DNA from: Clostridiales bacterium UBA7273
GTDB lineage: Bacteria > Bacillota > Clostridia > Oscillospirales > Oscillospiraceae
Reading direction: 5' to 3'
Assembly (NCBI GenBank): GCA_002472405.1
Contig: DKRV01000009.1
Coordinates: forward strand, 112,031-176,030
DNA: 64,000 nt
This document shows positions 57,845 through 64,000 of the stretch, piece after piece (position 1 is the stretch's first letter; each line of letters opens with the position of its first letter). The position numbers were made by a program, and so were the translations under genes. Under the pieces are notes generated by a model. It was not told where the DNA came from. It searched no databases and was given only the letters and a program-made list of their open reading frames with translations.

Positions 57845-59452
57845 ATGTCAAAGATGAAAAGATTTATTGCGCTGCTGCTCGCGCTGCTGTCGGTGCTTTC
57901 GCTGGCAGCCTGCGGCACGGCCGACGATAATAAGGACGATTACGTCAAGGGCACGAGCGCCGGCAAGGAGCTTGGGCAGACCGTCGCGGCCGACGATATA
58001 TTCACGCTCAACTGCAATAAGGGCTACAGCATGAATCCGCTTATTGCGACGAACACGAACAATCAGCTCGTCTGCAGCCTTGTTTACGAAAACATCGTCG
58101 AGGTCGATAACAGCTTTGAGGTTCAGCCTAACGTTGTCAGCGAGTGGTCTACCGAGGACGGCTCAAGCTGGACGCTGAAGGTCGCATCGGGGCACACTTT
58201 CCATAACGGCGCAGCTCTCACCGCAACGGACGTTGCCTACACGATCCAGATCGCAATGCGAAATGACCGCTTCAGAGCTCGTCTTAGCTACGTTTCCGGC
58301 TGCTCGGCTACCGATTCGGAAACGGTCGTGGTCAATCTCTCGAAGAAAAACATGATGTTCCCGGCGCTTTTGAGTATCCCTGTCATTCAGTACGGAACAG
58401 CGACCCAGCCCTATCCCGGCGGCTCGGGACCTTACCAGTATGCCTCGGATTATAACAGCCTGACGGTGTTTTCAAAGCACAAGAACGCGGCGACAATGCC
58501 GCTGAAAACGATATATCTCAAGGAGTATTCCGGAACCGATGAGACGATATCGGCATTTGCCGATTCGCTTATTGACCTTGTGCTCAATGACCCGAGCTCG
58601 ACAACAAATATCGGCTACGGCAGCGCAAACGACATCCGCGGCTTCAACACGACGAATATGCACTATATCGTCTTTAACTCTTACAGCACGGATTTTTCAA
58701 ACGATGCGCTGCGGTTTGCGATGAACTATGCCTTCGACCGCGACAGTATAGTAAGCCAGTTCGGCGGCTATGCGTCGGCGGCGAACCTGCCGATAAATCC
58801 GGCAAGCAGCCTGTATAACGAAAACTATGCAAAGCAGTTTAATTACAGCCTCAACAAGGTCCAGGAGGCTCTGGCCAATGCCGGCATGAAGGACTATGAC
58901 GGCGACGGCTTCCTGGAGTTTAAAAACGGCGAGGAGATCATAAAGATCGACCTTAATTTCCTCGTTTACAGCGGCAGCACGATCAAGGTCAACGCCGCCA
59001 AGAAATTTGCCGAGGATATGAAGAGCATCGGACTTCAGGTCACGGTCGACAAGCAGGACTGGAATAATTACAAAAAGCTGCTCGACGCAGGCAACTATGA
59101 TATGGCCTACTGCGAGGTGCGCCTAAACGGCGACTTTGACCCGAGCAAGCTGCTCATGTCCGGTGCGTCGATGAACTACGGCGCGGTTGCCGATTCGCAG
59201 CTTGATGAATTGATATCGGCTTATCTTTCCGCAAACGACGATGATCGCAGAACAGCCTGCGACAATATGTGCGCCTACATTGCAAACAAGGCCTACATCG
59301 TGCCGCTGGTGTTCGAGCGCCATCAGCTTATAAGCCATCGCGGCGTTGTCGAGGGCGCAAAGGCAAACGAGAATAATCCCCTGTGCAATATAGAAAACTG
59401 GACTGTTAAGATCGAAAACGTGAAGAAATCGGAAGATACGACTAAAGATTGA
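57845..59452 (+). CDS. Peptide/nickel-type ABC substrate-binding lipoprotein (SBP_bac_5)
   Basis: 535 residues. Lipobox LAAC (Cys 23). SBP_bac_5 fold: SLVYENIVEVDNSFEVQPNVVSEW near the mature N-terminus, WTLKVASGHTFHNGAALTATDVAYT, LRFAMNYAFDRDSIV, and VPLVFERHQLISH near the C-terminus. Family members bind oligopeptides, nickel or other ligands. No permease or ATPase gene is nearby, so it is an orphan. Starts 9 bases after pgeF, SD GAGGTG. Confidence 0.88.
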   Translation: MSKMKRFIALLLALLSVLSLAACGTADDNKDDYVKGTSAGKELGQTVAADDIFTLNCNKGYSMNPLIATNTNNQLVCSLVYENIVEVDNSFEVQPNVVSEWSTEDGSSWTLKVASGHTFHNGAALTATDVAYTIQIAMRNDRFRARLSYVSGCSATDSETVVVNLSKKNMMFPALLSIPVIQYGTATQPYPGGSGPYQYASDYNSLTVFSKHKNAATMPLKTIYLKEYSGTDETISAFADSLIDLVLNDPSSTTNIGYGSANDIRGFNTTNMHYIVFNSYSTDFSNDALRFAMNYAFDRDSIVSQFGGYASAANLPINPASSLYNENYAKQFNYSLNKVQEALANAGMKDYDGDGFLEFKNGEEIIKIDLNFLVYSGSTIKVNAAKKFAEDMKSIGLQVTVDKQDWNNYKKLLDAGNYDMAYCEVRLNGDFDPSKLLMSGASMNYGAVADSQLDELISAYLSANDDDRRTACDNMCAYIANKAYIVPLVFERHQLISHRGVVEGAKANENNPLCNIENWTVKIENVKKSEDTTKD

Positions 59453-59470
59453 GAAACGGAGAGGTGTCTT

Positions 59471-59854
59471 ATGACAGATAAGGAGCTTTTGGCGATCGCG
59501 AGAGAGGCGTCCGGCAGAGCGTATGTTCCTTATTCCAAATTCGCAGTCGGCGCGGCGCTCGAATGCCGCGGCGGACGTGTATTCACCGGCTGCAACGTCG
59601 AAAACGCCGCGCTGGGCGATACGATTTGCGCCGAGCGCACGGCCTGCGTCAAGGCGATAAGCGAGGGCTACAGGGACTATGTCCGCCTTGCCATTTATGC
59701 CGAGAGCCAGAACTACTGCATGCCCTGCGGCTCCTGCCGCCAGTTTTTGTCCGAGTTTAACGACGGCGAGTTGGAGATACTCTGCTGCAAGGCTGACGGC
59801 AGATATGTAAGCTACAGGCTCAAAGAGCTGCTGCCCTATACATTTAATTATTGA
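59471..59854 (+). CDS. cdd: Cytidine deaminase
   Basis: 127 residues. Zinc site: TICAERTA (Cys and catalytic Glu) and PCGSCRQ (two Cys). SKFAVGAALE and GCNVENAALG contact the nucleoside. Converts (deoxy)cytidine to (deoxy)uridine. It follows the peptide-binding lipoprotein by 18 bases and fits the nucleoside salvage theme. SD GGAGAGG. Confidence 0.95.
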   Translation: MTDKELLAIAREASGRAYVPYSKFAVGAALECRGGRVFTGCNVENAALGDTICAERTACVKAISEGYRDYVRLAIYAESQNYCMPCGSCRQFLSEFNDGELEILCCKADGRYVSYRLKELLPYTFNY

Positions 59855-59855
59855 T

Positions 59856-60113
59856 ATGGAGCTTGAGCAACTGCGTGCCTTCGTCGCCGTGGCGGAGGAG
59901 AAGAGCTACACAAAGGCAGGGGAGCGGCTGTATATGAGCCACTCGACAATGTCGCGCGCCGTTTCGGCGCTTGAGCATGAGTTCGGCGTGCGCCTTATAA
60001 GCCGCGATAACCACGTAGCAGGGCTGACTCCCGAGGGCGAAAAGCTCTGCGAAATGGCCAAGAAACTGCTTGATATGGCTGCCGAGATCGAGGAAAAAAT
60101 GCATTTAAGCTGA
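59856..60113 (+). CDS. Stand-alone LysR-type helix-turn-helix protein
   Basis: 85 residues: a LysR winged helix (YTKAGERLYMSHSTMSRAVSALEHEFGVRLISRD) and linker helix only (to MAAEIEEKMHLS); the ~200-residue effector domain is missing. The ATG lies one base after the cdd stop and has no SD, so translation depends on coupling. A clean stop and short tail precede the operon terminator. It could be a truncated regulator or a small DNA-binding antagonist. Confidence 0.7.
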   Translation: MELEQLRAFVAVAEEKSYTKAGERLYMSHSTMSRAVSALEHEFGVRLISRDNHVAGLTPEGEKLCEMAKKLLDMAAEIEEKMHLS

Positions 60114-60151
60114 ATCAACAAAAATTCGCACGAAATTTCTGCGAAAAGTAC

Positions 60152-60184
60152 AAAACTCCCCCTTGACATAAAGGGGGAGTTTTG
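60152..60184 (+). terminator. Terminator of the secA-cdd transcript
   Basis: AAAACTCCCCCTT / AAGGGGGAGTTTT around GACATA. The -35 box of the ribosomal promoter occupies the loop. Confidence 0.85.
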
Positions 60185-60191
60185 GTATCCT
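60163..60191 (+). promoter_or_regulatory. Promoter of the S10 ribosomal-protein operon
   Basis: TTGACA (60163-60168), 17 bases, TATCCT (60186-60191). It overlaps the preceding terminator hairpin. Confidence 0.65.
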
Positions 60192-60197
60192 ATTAGA

Positions 60198-60498
60198 GCG
60201 CCTGTGCGTTGCTAACGGGCGTATTATGCGATGAAGCGGGAGATTGCTCGTTTTTCGAGGTAACTTCCGTGGAGTATGTCCGGTACCGATGCCATTTCGG
60301 TACACAATCGGGCGGCTGAAGCGTACTGCACATGGTGTATATCACCTGTACGGTATCAGACCGGCTCAAAAAGGCCGGTTTGTTTTTCGGACAGGGTTTG
60401 ATACACATGGTTGAGTGTGCAAAAATCCGCTTCATCCGTACGGGACATGAGGCGATCCCAATGACGCCGCAAAAACTGTACGAAAAGGAGAAAAAACA
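60198..60498 (+). promoter_or_regulatory. Long untranslated leader of the S10 operon with an attenuator-like hairpin
   Basis: About 300 bases without a convincing gene. It contains a GTACCGA / TCGGTAC hairpin (about 60281-60302) and ACCGGC / GCCGGT (60360-60379) followed by TTGTTTTT, which looks like an intrinsic terminator inside the leader. Ribosomal-protein operons are often controlled in the leader by one of their own products; which one acts here is unknown. Confidence 0.5.
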
Positions 60499-60810
60499 AT
60501 GGCAAACAAGAACATGATCCGCATCAGACTCAAGGCTTACGATCATCAGCTGATCGACAAGGCCGCAGAGACCATCGTTGAGGCTGCAAAGCGCACCGAT
60601 GCACAGGTTTCCGGCCCCATCCCCCTGCCCACCAAGACCGAGATCGTCACCATCCTCCGCGCTGTTCATAAGTATAAGTACAGCCGTGAGCAGTTCGAGC
60701 GCCGCACTCACAAGCGCCTGATCGACGTGATGAATCCCACCCAGAAGACGGTCGAGGCTCTTATGTCCCTCGAGCTGCCCGCAGGCGTTGAGATCGAGAT
60801 CAAGCTCTAA
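60499..60810 (+). CDS. rpsJ: Ribosomal protein S10
   Basis: 103 residues, full length. Carries IRIRLKAYDHQLIDKAAE and SGPIPLPTKTEIVTILR typical of S10 (NusE). Binds 16S rRNA and NusB. First gene of the operon, SD AAAGGAG. A 125-base gap to rplC holds a GTTGCC / GGCAAC hairpin (about 60876-60909). Confidence 0.98.
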   Translation: MANKNMIRIRLKAYDHQLIDKAAETIVEAAKRTDAQVSGPIPLPTKTEIVTILRAVHKYKYSREQFERRTHKRLIDVMNPTQKTVEALMSLELPAGVEIEIKL

Positions 60811-60935
60811 GCAAAACCCCGAAAACCCAAGTCAACGACCCATAGTCCGTAACTTGCGAATGCGGACGGGTTAAGTTGCCAGCCTCTGGCTTGAAGCTAA
60901 GCGAGGCAACCAATAACCGAAGGAGGAAATATCTA

Positions 60936-61664
60936 ATGAAGAAAGCCATTATCGGCAAGAAGGTCGGCATGACGCAGATCTTCGACGAAATGGGCAAGGT
61001 CATCCCCGTGACCGTCATCGAGGCAGGCCCCTGCGTCGTGACCCAGAAGATGACCGCAGAAAAGGAAGGCTATGAAGCCGTCCAGCTCGGTTACGAAGAA
61101 GTTTCCGAGAAGCACATCTCCAAGCCCGAAGCCGGCCACCTGAAGAAGAACGGCATCGGCATGCTCAAGCACCTTAAAGAGTTCAAGCTCGAAAACGCGG
61201 CAGAGCTCAACGTCGGCGACGTTCTCAAGGCAGACGTCTTCGCAGCCGGCGACAAGGTCGACGTTACCGGCACCAGCAAGGGCCATGGCTACGCAGGCGT
61301 TGTAAAGCGCCACGGCGCACAGCGCACCCCCACCAGCCACGGCGGCGGTCCTGTTCACCGTCACGCAGGCTCCATGGGCTCCGGCACCGACCCCAGCCGC
61401 ATCTTCAAGGGCAAGATCGGCGCAGGCCACATGGGCGTAGATCAGGTCACCGTTCAGAACCTCGATGTCGTCCAGGTAGACCCCGAGCTGAACATGCTCG
61501 TTATCCGCGGCGCTATCCCCGGCCCCAAGGGCGGCCTCGTTTACGTTAAGAGCACCGCAAAGGTCGCACCCGTCAAGAAGGGCGAGGGCGCTGGCATCAG
61601 CCTCAACCCGCAGAAGGCATCTGCTCGTGTCAACCCGCAGAAGGCTTCCGCGCGCAACAAGTAA
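60936..61664 (+). CDS. rplC: Ribosomal protein L3
   Basis: 242 residues; usual length is about 210. Core typical: KKAIIGKKVGMTQIFDE, HRHAGSMGSGTDPSRIFKG, KGGLVYVKS. The extra C-terminal ~25 residues include a tandem octapeptide (NPQKASAR twice, a 27-base unit with a joining Val codon). Start at 60936 follows GGAGGAA; an upstream ATG at 60876 is in the gap. Confidence 0.97.
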   Translation: MKKAIIGKKVGMTQIFDEMGKVIPVTVIEAGPCVVTQKMTAEKEGYEAVQLGYEEVSEKHISKPEAGHLKKNGIGMLKHLKEFKLENAAELNVGDVLKADVFAAGDKVDVTGTSKGHGYAGVVKRHGAQRTPTSHGGGPVHRHAGSMGSGTDPSRIFKGKIGAGHMGVDQVTVQNLDVVQVDPELNMLVIRGAIPGPKGGLVYVKSTAKVAPVKKGEGAGISLNPQKASARVNPQKASARNK

Positions 61665-61683
61665 GGAAAGGAGAGTGTCTTAA

Positions 61684-62307
61684 ATGCCTATTACTAACGT
61701 ATACAACATGGCAGGTGAGAAGGTCGGCGAGATCGAACTCTCCGCAGCCATCTTCGGCGTCGAGCCGAACAAGTCTGTCCTTCATGACAGCGTCAAGAAC
61801 CACCTGGCAAATTGCCGTCAGGGCACCCAGAGCGCACTCACCAAGGGCGAGGTCAGCTACACGACCGCAAAGCCCTGGCGCCAGAAGGGCACCGGCCGCG
61901 CACGCGCAGGCTACAAGGGTTCTCCCGTGTGGACTCACGGCGGCGTAGCATTTGCTCCGAAGCCCCGCGATTACAGCTACACCCTCAATAAGAAGGTAAA
62001 GCGTCTGGCTCTCAAGAGCGCACTGAGCGCAATGGCAGCCTCCGACGCGATCGTAGTTATCGACGATATCAAGGTCGATGAGATCAAGACCAAGACTTTC
62101 AAGGCATTCCTTGACGCGGTCAATGTCTCCGGCAAGACCCTCGTCGTCACCGAGAGCGTTGACGAGAAGGTAGTTAAGTCTGCACGCAACATCGCAGGCG
62201 TCACCACCACCATCGCAACCATTCTCAGCCCCTATATGATACTCACTAACCGCAAGCTCGTTGTTTCCAAGGCAGCGCTTGCAAAGATCGAGGAGGTGTA
62301 CGCCTGA
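61684..62307 (+). CDS. rplD: Ribosomal protein L4
   Basis: 207 residues, full length. PWRQKGTGRARAGYKGSPVWTHGG is the conserved exit-tunnel loop region. Binds 23S rRNA; in some bacteria it represses the S10 operon. Its TGA stop shares a base with the rplW ATG. Confidence 0.98.
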   Translation: MPITNVYNMAGEKVGEIELSAAIFGVEPNKSVLHDSVKNHLANCRQGTQSALTKGEVSYTTAKPWRQKGTGRARAGYKGSPVWTHGGVAFAPKPRDYSYTLNKKVKRLALKSALSAMAASDAIVVIDDIKVDEIKTKTFKAFLDAVNVSGKTLVVTESVDEKVVKSARNIAGVTTTIATILSPYMILTNRKLVVSKAALAKIEEVYA

Positions 62308-62603
62308 TGAAAACCGCTTATGATATCATCATTCGCCCCATCATCACCGAGCAGTCCATGGAAGACCTGGACATCAAAAAGTACGCTTTTGAAGTCGCTA
62401 AGGATGCAACCAAGATCGAGATAAAGAAGGCCATCGAAGAGATCTTCGACGTCACCGTCATCAAGGTAAACACCCTCAACGTAAACGGCAAGGCAAAGCG
62501 CACCGGCTCGTACCCCATGGGCAAGACCGCCTCTTGGAAGAAAGCCATCGTAAAGCTCAGCGAAGACTCCAAGAACATTGAGCTGTTCGAGAACATGGCA
62601 TAA
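62307..62603 (+). CDS. rplW: Ribosomal protein L23
   Basis: 98 residues. IRPIITEQSMEDLDIKKYAFEVA and the basic loop GKAKRTG are typical. Lies at the tunnel exit and docks trigger factor and SRP. Overlaps rplD by one base. Confidence 0.97.
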   Translation: MKTAYDIIIRPIITEQSMEDLDIKKYAFEVAKDATKIEIKKAIEEIFDVTVIKVNTLNVNGKAKRTGSYPMGKTASWKKAIVKLSEDSKNIELFENMA

Positions 62604-62618
62604 GGGGAGGATCAAAGA

Positions 62619-63455
62619 ATGTCTATTAAAACTTACAGACCTACCACTCCGGCCCGCAGACAGATGACCGTTTCCGGCTTTGACGGCGTTGATAAGCACG
62701 CAAAGCCCGAGAAGAGCCTGACTGAGGTCCTCAAGAAGAAGTCCGGCCGCAACAGCTACGGCCGCATCACCGTCCGCCATAAGGGCGGCGGCAACCGTCA
62801 GAAGTACCGCGTTATCGACTTCAAGCGCAACAAGCTTGAGATGGAAGGCGAAGTCGTTCGCCTCGAGTACGACCCCAACCGCAGCGCATTCATCGCACTT
62901 ATCAAGTACGAAGACGGCGAGCTGCGCTACATCCTCGCTCCTGTCGGCCTGAAGGCCGGCGACAAGGTCGTCTCCAGTGCCGCGGCCGACATTAAGCCGG
63001 GCAACGCACTTCCTCTGGCAAACATCCCTGTCGGTACCGTTATCCACAACATCGAGCTTTACCCCGGCAAGGGCGCTCAGCTCGTTCGTTCCGCCGGCGT
63101 TTCCGCACAGCTCATGGCTAAGGAAAACGGCATGGCTACCGTTCGCCTTCCCTCCGGCGAGTACCGCAAGGTTCGCCTTGACTGCTTCGCAGTCATCGGC
63201 CAGGTCGGCAACATCGACCACTCCAACATCTCCATCGGCAAGGCCGGCCGCAAACGCCACATGGGCATCCGTCCTACCGTCCGCGGCTCCGTCATGAACC
63301 CCTGTGACCACCCCCACGGCGGTGGTGAAGGCAAGTCCCCCGTCGGCCGTCCCGGCCCTGTAACTCCGTGGGGCAAGCCTGCACTCGGTTACAAGACCCG
63401 CAAGACTAAGAACCGCACCGATAAGTTCATAGTCAAGCGCCGCAACGCTAAGTAA
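62619..63455 (+). CDS. rplB: Ribosomal protein L2
   Basis: 278 residues, full length. TVRHKGGGNRQKYRVIDFKR near the N-terminus and the C-terminal VRGSVMNPCDHPHGGGEGKS with the conserved His close to the peptidyl-transferase centre. SD GGGGAGG. Confidence 0.98.
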   Translation: MSIKTYRPTTPARRQMTVSGFDGVDKHAKPEKSLTEVLKKKSGRNSYGRITVRHKGGGNRQKYRVIDFKRNKLEMEGEVVRLEYDPNRSAFIALIKYEDGELRYILAPVGLKAGDKVVSSAAADIKPGNALPLANIPVGTVIHNIELYPGKGAQLVRSAGVSAQLMAKENGMATVRLPSGEYRKVRLDCFAVIGQVGNIDHSNISIGKAGRKRHMGIRPTVRGSVMNPCDHPHGGGEGKSPVGRPGPVTPWGKPALGYKTRKTKNRTDKFIVKRRNAK

Positions 63456-63471
63456 GGAGGGCAAAAGTTAA

Positions 63472-63744
63472 ATGAGTAGAAGCGTTAAGAAAGGCCCCTT
63501 CGCAGCTCCCGAGCTTCTGAAGAGAGTCGATGAAATGAATAAGGCAGGCGAGAAGAAGGTTCTCAAGACCTGGAGCCGTGCCACTACCATTTTCCCGTCC
63601 TTCGTAGGACACACCATCGCAGTACACGACGGCCGCCGTCATGTTCCTGTATACGTCACCGAAGATATGGTCGGCCACAAGCTCGGCGAGTTTGCTCCCA
63701 CCCGTACCTTCCGCGGCCATGCAGGCAGCAAGACCGGCAAGTAA
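63472..63744 (+). CDS. rpsS: Ribosomal protein S19
   Basis: 90 residues. MSRSVKKGPF at the N-terminus and WSRATTIFPSFVGHTIAVHDG and HKLGEFAPTRTFRGH are canonical. Follows rplB by 16 bases. Confidence 0.98.
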   Translation: MSRSVKKGPFAAPELLKRVDEMNKAGEKKVLKTWSRATTIFPSFVGHTIAVHDGRRHVPVYVTEDMVGHKLGEFAPTRTFRGHAGSKTGK

Positions 63745-63756
63745 GGAGGAGAGAAC

Positions 63757-64000
63757 ATGGACGAAAAGAAAATGGCAAGAGCAGAAGTCAAGTATGCTCG
63801 CATTTCTCCCCGTAAGGTCGGCATCATCTGCGATATGATCCGCAATAAGGACGTCGCCGTTGCAAAGGCACTCATGCAGCACACCCCCAAGGCAGGCTGC
63901 GAGTACATGATCAAGCTTCTTGACAGTGCCAAGGCAAACGCGGAGAACAATTTTGAAATGGATCCCGAGAAGCTCTATGTTGCAGTTGCATACGCAACCG
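63757..64000 (+). CDS. rplV: Ribosomal protein L22, partial (runs off the window)
   Basis: First 81 codons. ARAEVKYARISPRKVGIICD and the AKANAENNF region are typical of L22. SD GGAGGAG, 12 bases after rpsS. The conserved tunnel hairpin and C-terminus lie beyond position 64000. Continuation of the S10 operon (rpsC, rplP and so on) is expected outside. Confidence 0.95.
   Translation, partial: MDEKKMARAEVKYARISPRKVGIICDMIRNKDVAVAKALMQHTPKAGCEYMIKLLDSAKANAENNFEMDPEKLYVAVAYAT

Noticed and set aside
60332..60517. Upstream open frame in the S10 leader (61 codons)
   Set aside because: It has no SD, runs through the attenuator-like hairpin and overlaps the rpsJ start; more likely chance.

Overview
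This window looks like chromosome of a spore-forming, Gram-positive, anaerobe-like Firmicute of class Clostridia, most likely near the Oscillospiraceae/Ruminococcaceae. The basis is a CIRCE-controlled hrcA-grpE-dnaK-dnaJ operon, a T-box leader and a lysine riboswitch, sporulation genes (spoIIR, ypeB), a type III glutamine synthetase, an archaeal-type ApgM phosphoglycerate mutase, many lipoproteins, an SLH-anchored surface enzyme, GC-rich codon use and AT-rich promoters. The placement is inference. I saw no rRNA, tRNA, CRISPR array, phage or transposase gene.

Layout. 1-6.2 kb: two CNNM/CBS transport paralogues, ypeB, a ZIP metal transporter, a lipoprotein and a decayed GNAT gene. 6.2-9.2 kb: a membrane-anchored unknown protein and a secreted SLH-anchored 5'-nucleotidase. 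9.3-14.6 kb: heat-shock operon. 14.6-17 kb: a MarR regulator and a two-subunit aconitase-X. 17-25 kb: nucleoside salvage (udk-tdk-vanX-like on the minus strand; deoD, a BMP lipoprotein and a NupABC-type transporter on the plus strand). 25-34.8 kb: DMT transporter with a ComEC-like hydrolase, apgM-ispE-spoIIR, split transketolase-galK-mscS, and prfB. 35.3-38 kb: a riboswitch-controlled lysine ABC transporter. 38.5-46.5 kb: a LysR regulator, then an Asn T-box leader followed by asnB-glnN-pyrG-nadE-bioY. 46.6-54.1 kb: HxlR, PutP, LysR, TrkA (split)-TrkH, truA and a DUF2156 protein. 54.2-60.1 kb: secA-pgeF-peptide binding protein-cdd-mini-LysR. 60.2-64 kb: start of the S10 ribosomal-protein operon, running off the window in rplV.

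Connections. Surface 5'-nucleotidase, nucleoside transporter, DeoD, Udk, Tdk, Cdd and PgeF form a coherent route for scavenging extracellular nucleotides. The T-box operon joins enzymes that fix or use amide nitrogen (Asn synthetase, Gln synthetase, CTP synthetase, NAD synthetase).

Most unusual observations: (1) the lysine transporter's binding protein appears circularly permuted, with its normal C-terminal half placed before its N-terminal half; (2) a family of non-autonomous palindromic elements with TTTTTAGAGGCGAAT-type ends sits against the -35 boxes of several promoters and supplies the end of two reading frames; (3) the Asn T-box has no U-tract after its terminator hairpin; (4) trkA is broken by a one-base phase change that forms a stop/start ATGA overlap; (5) the S10 operon promoter has its -35 box in the loop of the upstream terminator and is followed by a leader with an attenuator-like hairpin.
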